DNA of 64,000 nt, taken from assembly GCA_947623585.1 (NCBI GenBank), contig CANQHA010000001.1:124001-188000 (forward strand), written 5' to 3'. The DNA comes from an uncultured Clostridia bacterium. GTDB taxonomy: Bacteria; Bacillota; Clostridia; Oscillospirales; Ruminococcaceae. The notes beneath the pieces were generated by a model, which did not search any database, was not told the origin of the DNA, and was given only the letters and a program-made list of their open reading frames with translations. Position numbers and translations under genes: made by a program. Shown piece after piece: positions 62,399 to 64,000 of this stretch (the first letter of the stretch is position 1; each line of letters opens with the position of its first letter).

Positions 62399-63478
62399 TT
62401 ACTTTTCGACCAGAGTTCCGACGTTCTCGCCCATGCAGGCTTTGTAAATATTGTCGGGGTCCTCGATGGAGAACACGATGATCGGAATAGCATTGTCGGC
62501 GCACATGGCCGCAGCGGTGGAATCCATAACGCCGAGGTGGTGGGTCAGAACGTCGTCGAGCTTTAAGGTGTCGTATTTAACGGCGTCGTCGTGCTTGTGA
62601 GGGTCTTTGTCGTAAACGCCGTCAACCATAGTCGCCTTGAGCATCACGTTCGCCTCGATCTCGGCGGCGCGGAGGCTTGAAGCTGTATCGGTCGAGAAGA
62701 ACGGGCTTCCGGTGCCGCAGCCGAAGATGACTACTCTGCGCTTTTCAAGGTGCCTTATCGCTCTGTTGCGGATATAAGGCTCGGCTATCTGGGTCATGAA
62801 AATAGAGGTCTGCACTCTGACGTCGATACCCATGGATTCGAGAACGTCCGCAATAGCGAGCGCGTTCATCGCCGTTGCGAGCATTCCGATGTGGTCGGCT
62901 CTGGTCCTGTCCATAGTTCCCGAGGAGCGGCCGCGCCAGAAGTTTCCTCCGCCGACGACTATTCCTATCTCAACGCCGGCGTCATATGCCTTTTTGATGC
63001 CCTTGCAGATGCTGTTTATCCTGTCAAAATCAAGGCCCGAGCCCTTTTTGCCGGCAAGCGATTCTCCGCTTAATTTCAAAAGCACTCTCTTATATTTAAC
63101 GCCGTCGGCAGGAGTGGAGACGGCCTCGGAAACAGGCGCTTTGACCTCGACCTTTCCGTGCTCTTTCTCATAGTCCGAGCGGATCTTATATACATAGTTG
63201 TAGGAAGTCCCGATCTCTTTTGCGATCTCCTTGGTGGTCATTCCCTGATCCATCAGCGCGATGACTTTTTTCTTGATAGATTTCCTCTTTCTGGAAATCC
63301 TTACCTTGCCGCCGGTCTTTCTGACGTGCTTCTGAATGACGTTATAGACGAAAGCATAGCTTACGCCGAGGGTCGAGGCGATATCGCCTATCTCCATTCC
63401 GCCCTCGTAAAGCGCTTTCATCTTTGCGCTCTTGCTGTTCTCGCTTTCGACTATAAGTGCAATATCGCTTTTTTTCAT
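62399..63478 (-). CDS. pyrH: UMP kinase PyrH with a tandem helix-turn-helix N-terminal extension
   Basis: The product has 359 residues, against about 240 for normal PyrH. Residues 128-359 are a complete UMP kinase of the amino acid kinase fold: [55 protein letters not shown] and [12 protein letters not shown]. Residues 18-59 and 70-110 are two similar helix-turn-helix units ([18 protein letters not shown] and [18 protein letters not shown], each then SY-x2-VY and ending GKV), joined by the basic RKRKSIKKK. There is no stop or Shine-Dalgarno before the kinase. TAGGAGGAATTTCAAT precedes ATG 63478. The kinase makes UDP; the extension may bind nucleic acid. Confidence 0.93.
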   Translation of the reverse strand: MKKSDIALIVESENSKSAKMKALYEGGMEIGDIASTLGVSYAFVYNVIQKHVRKTGGKVRISRKRKSIKKKVIALMDQGMTTKEIAKEIGTSYNYVYKIRSDYEKEHGKVEVKAPVSEAVSTPADGVKYKRVLLKLSGESLAGKKGSGLDFDRINSICKGIKKAYDAGVEIGIVVGGGNFWRGRSSGTMDRTRADHIGMLATAMNALAIADVLESMGIDVRVQTSIFMTQIAEPYIRNRAIRHLEKRRVVIFGCGTGSPFFSTDTASSLRAAEIEANVMLKATMVDGVYDKDPHKHDDAVKYDTLKLDDVLTHHLGVMDSTAAAMCADNAIPIIVFSIEDPDNIYKACMGENVGTLVEK

Positions 63479-63510
63479 ATTGAAATTCCTCCTAAAGTAT
63501 CTATATAATT

Positions 63511-63539
63511 ATAATACACTAAAAAATATAAAAAGTAAA
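63511..63539 (-). promoter_or_regulatory. Sigma-A promoter of the pyrH-frr-uppS-cdsA-dxr-rseP-ispG-polC run
   Basis: TTTACT (63539-63534), a 17-base spacer and TATTAT (63516-63511) on the minus strand in a very A/T-rich stretch. TATAAT at 63513-63508 would give a 20-base spacer. Confidence 0.65.
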
Positions 63540-63556
63540 GAGCAATTACAAAAAAG

Positions 63557-63576
63557 TCCGCGGAATTTTCCGCGGA
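63557..63576 (-). terminator. Terminator after gpsA
   Basis: TCCGCGGAA / TTCCGCGGA (63557-63565 with 63568-63576) is followed on the minus strand by CTTTTTTG. It begins 15 bases after the gpsA stop. Confidence 0.85.
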
Positions 63577-63590
63577 TTTTTATTGAAAAG

Positions 63591-64000
63591 TCATTCGGCG
63601 CCGATAGGTCTGCTCATTAAATCGCTTATCGCCTGCATTATCGGCTGAGATTTAAAGAGTATCTCGTTTATCTCCTCGGTGATGGGCATTTTGACGTTCA
63701 GCTTTTTCGCAAGGTCGAGCGTCGCTTTTGCGCAGGCATAGCCCTCGACGGTGCCGACCTGACGGACCGCCTCCTCGGGCTTAACGCCCTTTCCTATCAG
63801 CACGCCGGCGCGATAGTTTCGCGAGTGAACGCTTGTGCAGGTGACGACGAGATCGCCGAGCCCCGCAAGCCCAGAAAAGGTCTCTCTTTTTCCTCCGAGA
63901 GCCACGCCGAGACGGGTCATCTCATAAAGACCGCGGGTTATAAGGGCGGCTTTTGTGTTGTCTCCGAGGCCAAGACCGTCGCTTACTCCGCAGCAAAGCG
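63591..64000 (-). CDS. gpsA: NAD(P)H-dependent glycerol-3-phosphate dehydrogenase, C-terminal part
   Basis: GpsA makes sn-glycerol 3-phosphate for phospholipid synthesis. About 136 C-terminal residues are visible; the N-terminus lies beyond the window. I read the frame by hand to the edge: GLGLGDNTKAALITRGLYE, then TFSGLAGLGDLVVTCTS, SRNYRAGVLIGKG and VEGYACAKATLDLAKKLNV, all typical of the substrate-binding domain. It ends in MSRPIGAE. A terminator separates it from pyrH. Confidence 0.95.
   Translation of the reverse strand, partial: LCCGVSDGLGLGDNTKAALITRGLYEMTRLGVALGGKRETFSGLAGLGDLVVTCTSVHSRNYRAGVLIGKGVKPEEAVRQVGTVEGYACAKATLDLAKKLNVKMPITEEINEILFKSQPIMQAISDLMSRPIGAE

Overview
The window is a 64 kb piece of a spore-forming, anaerobic, moderately GC-rich Clostridia chromosome. 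A gut Oscillospirales/Ruminococcaceae-like genome is my best guess. The evidence is a set of Gram-positive genes (polC, sigE/spoIIGA, sigG, spoVM, prkC/prpC, rpoZ, remA-like, RNase HII next to rbgA), an electron-bifurcating NfnAB transhydrogenase typical of strict anaerobes, and a T-box in front of tyrS. It is an ordinary core-genome segment: no phage, plasmid, CRISPR, rRNA or tRNA was seen. About nine tenths of the genes lie on the minus strand, so transcription runs mostly from high to low coordinates.

Layout by coordinate. 1-7.1 kb: nfnB (cut by the window edge), nfnA, then two large cell-envelope proteins that share a glycoside-hydrolase-like domain, all behind one promoter. 7.2-8.7 kb: tyrS with a T-box leader. 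8.8-10.06 kb: palindromic repeats around a small lipoprotein gene. 10.06-12.5 kb: sporulation cluster sigG, sigE, spoIIGA with sporulation-type promoter candidates. 12.5-17.5 kb: DUF951, prfA, tsaC, coaE, a lytic transglycosylase and an M18 aminopeptidase. 17.6-18.5 kb: an S1-domain protein on the plus strand. 18.6-24 kb: tig-clpP-clpX-rarA and a metallophosphoesterase, then a tiny DUF1540 gene (+) with a sigma-G-like promoter. 24.2-28.9 kb: rplS, lepB, rbgA, rnhB, yraN, thrC. 28.95-42.5 kb: a long conserved cluster transcribed yicC-remA-gmk-rpoZ-priA-def-fmt-(Zn peptidase)-rsmB-rlmN-prpC-prkC-rsgA-spoVM-(site-2 protease). 42.5-43.2 kb: repeats. 43.3-49.4 kb: accessory genes on both strands (HD proteins, GNAT acetyltransferases, a methyltransferase) with asnS and rsmA. 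49.4-64 kb: tsf and rpsB, ylmC, a Cys-rich unknown, then polC, ispG, rseP, dxr, cdsA, uppS, frr, pyrH (read pyrH to polC) and partial gpsA.

The genes form a growth, translation and envelope core: start and end of translation (fmt, def, prfA, frr, tsf, rpsB), ribosome maturation (rbgA, rsgA, rsmA, rsmB, rlmN), isoprenoid/undecaprenyl and phospholipid supply (dxr, ispG, uppS, cdsA), proteolysis (clpXP, rseP), replication and repair (polC, priA, rarA) and PASTA-kinase signalling, plus sporulation control.

The least ordinary things are: (1) UMP kinase PyrH carrying a 125-residue N-terminal extension made of two tandem helix-turn-helix units; (2) a 225-bp nested-palindrome repeat present twice, whose hairpin stems differ in sequence but keep pairing; (3) two further dispersed hairpin-rich repeats; (4) a 29-codon spoVM hidden in an intergenic gap; (5) an rbgA gene whose conserved N-terminus lies upstream of any canonical start codon; (6) several sporulation-type promoter candidates; (7) back-to-back divergent promoters whose -35 boxes form one 13-bp palindrome.
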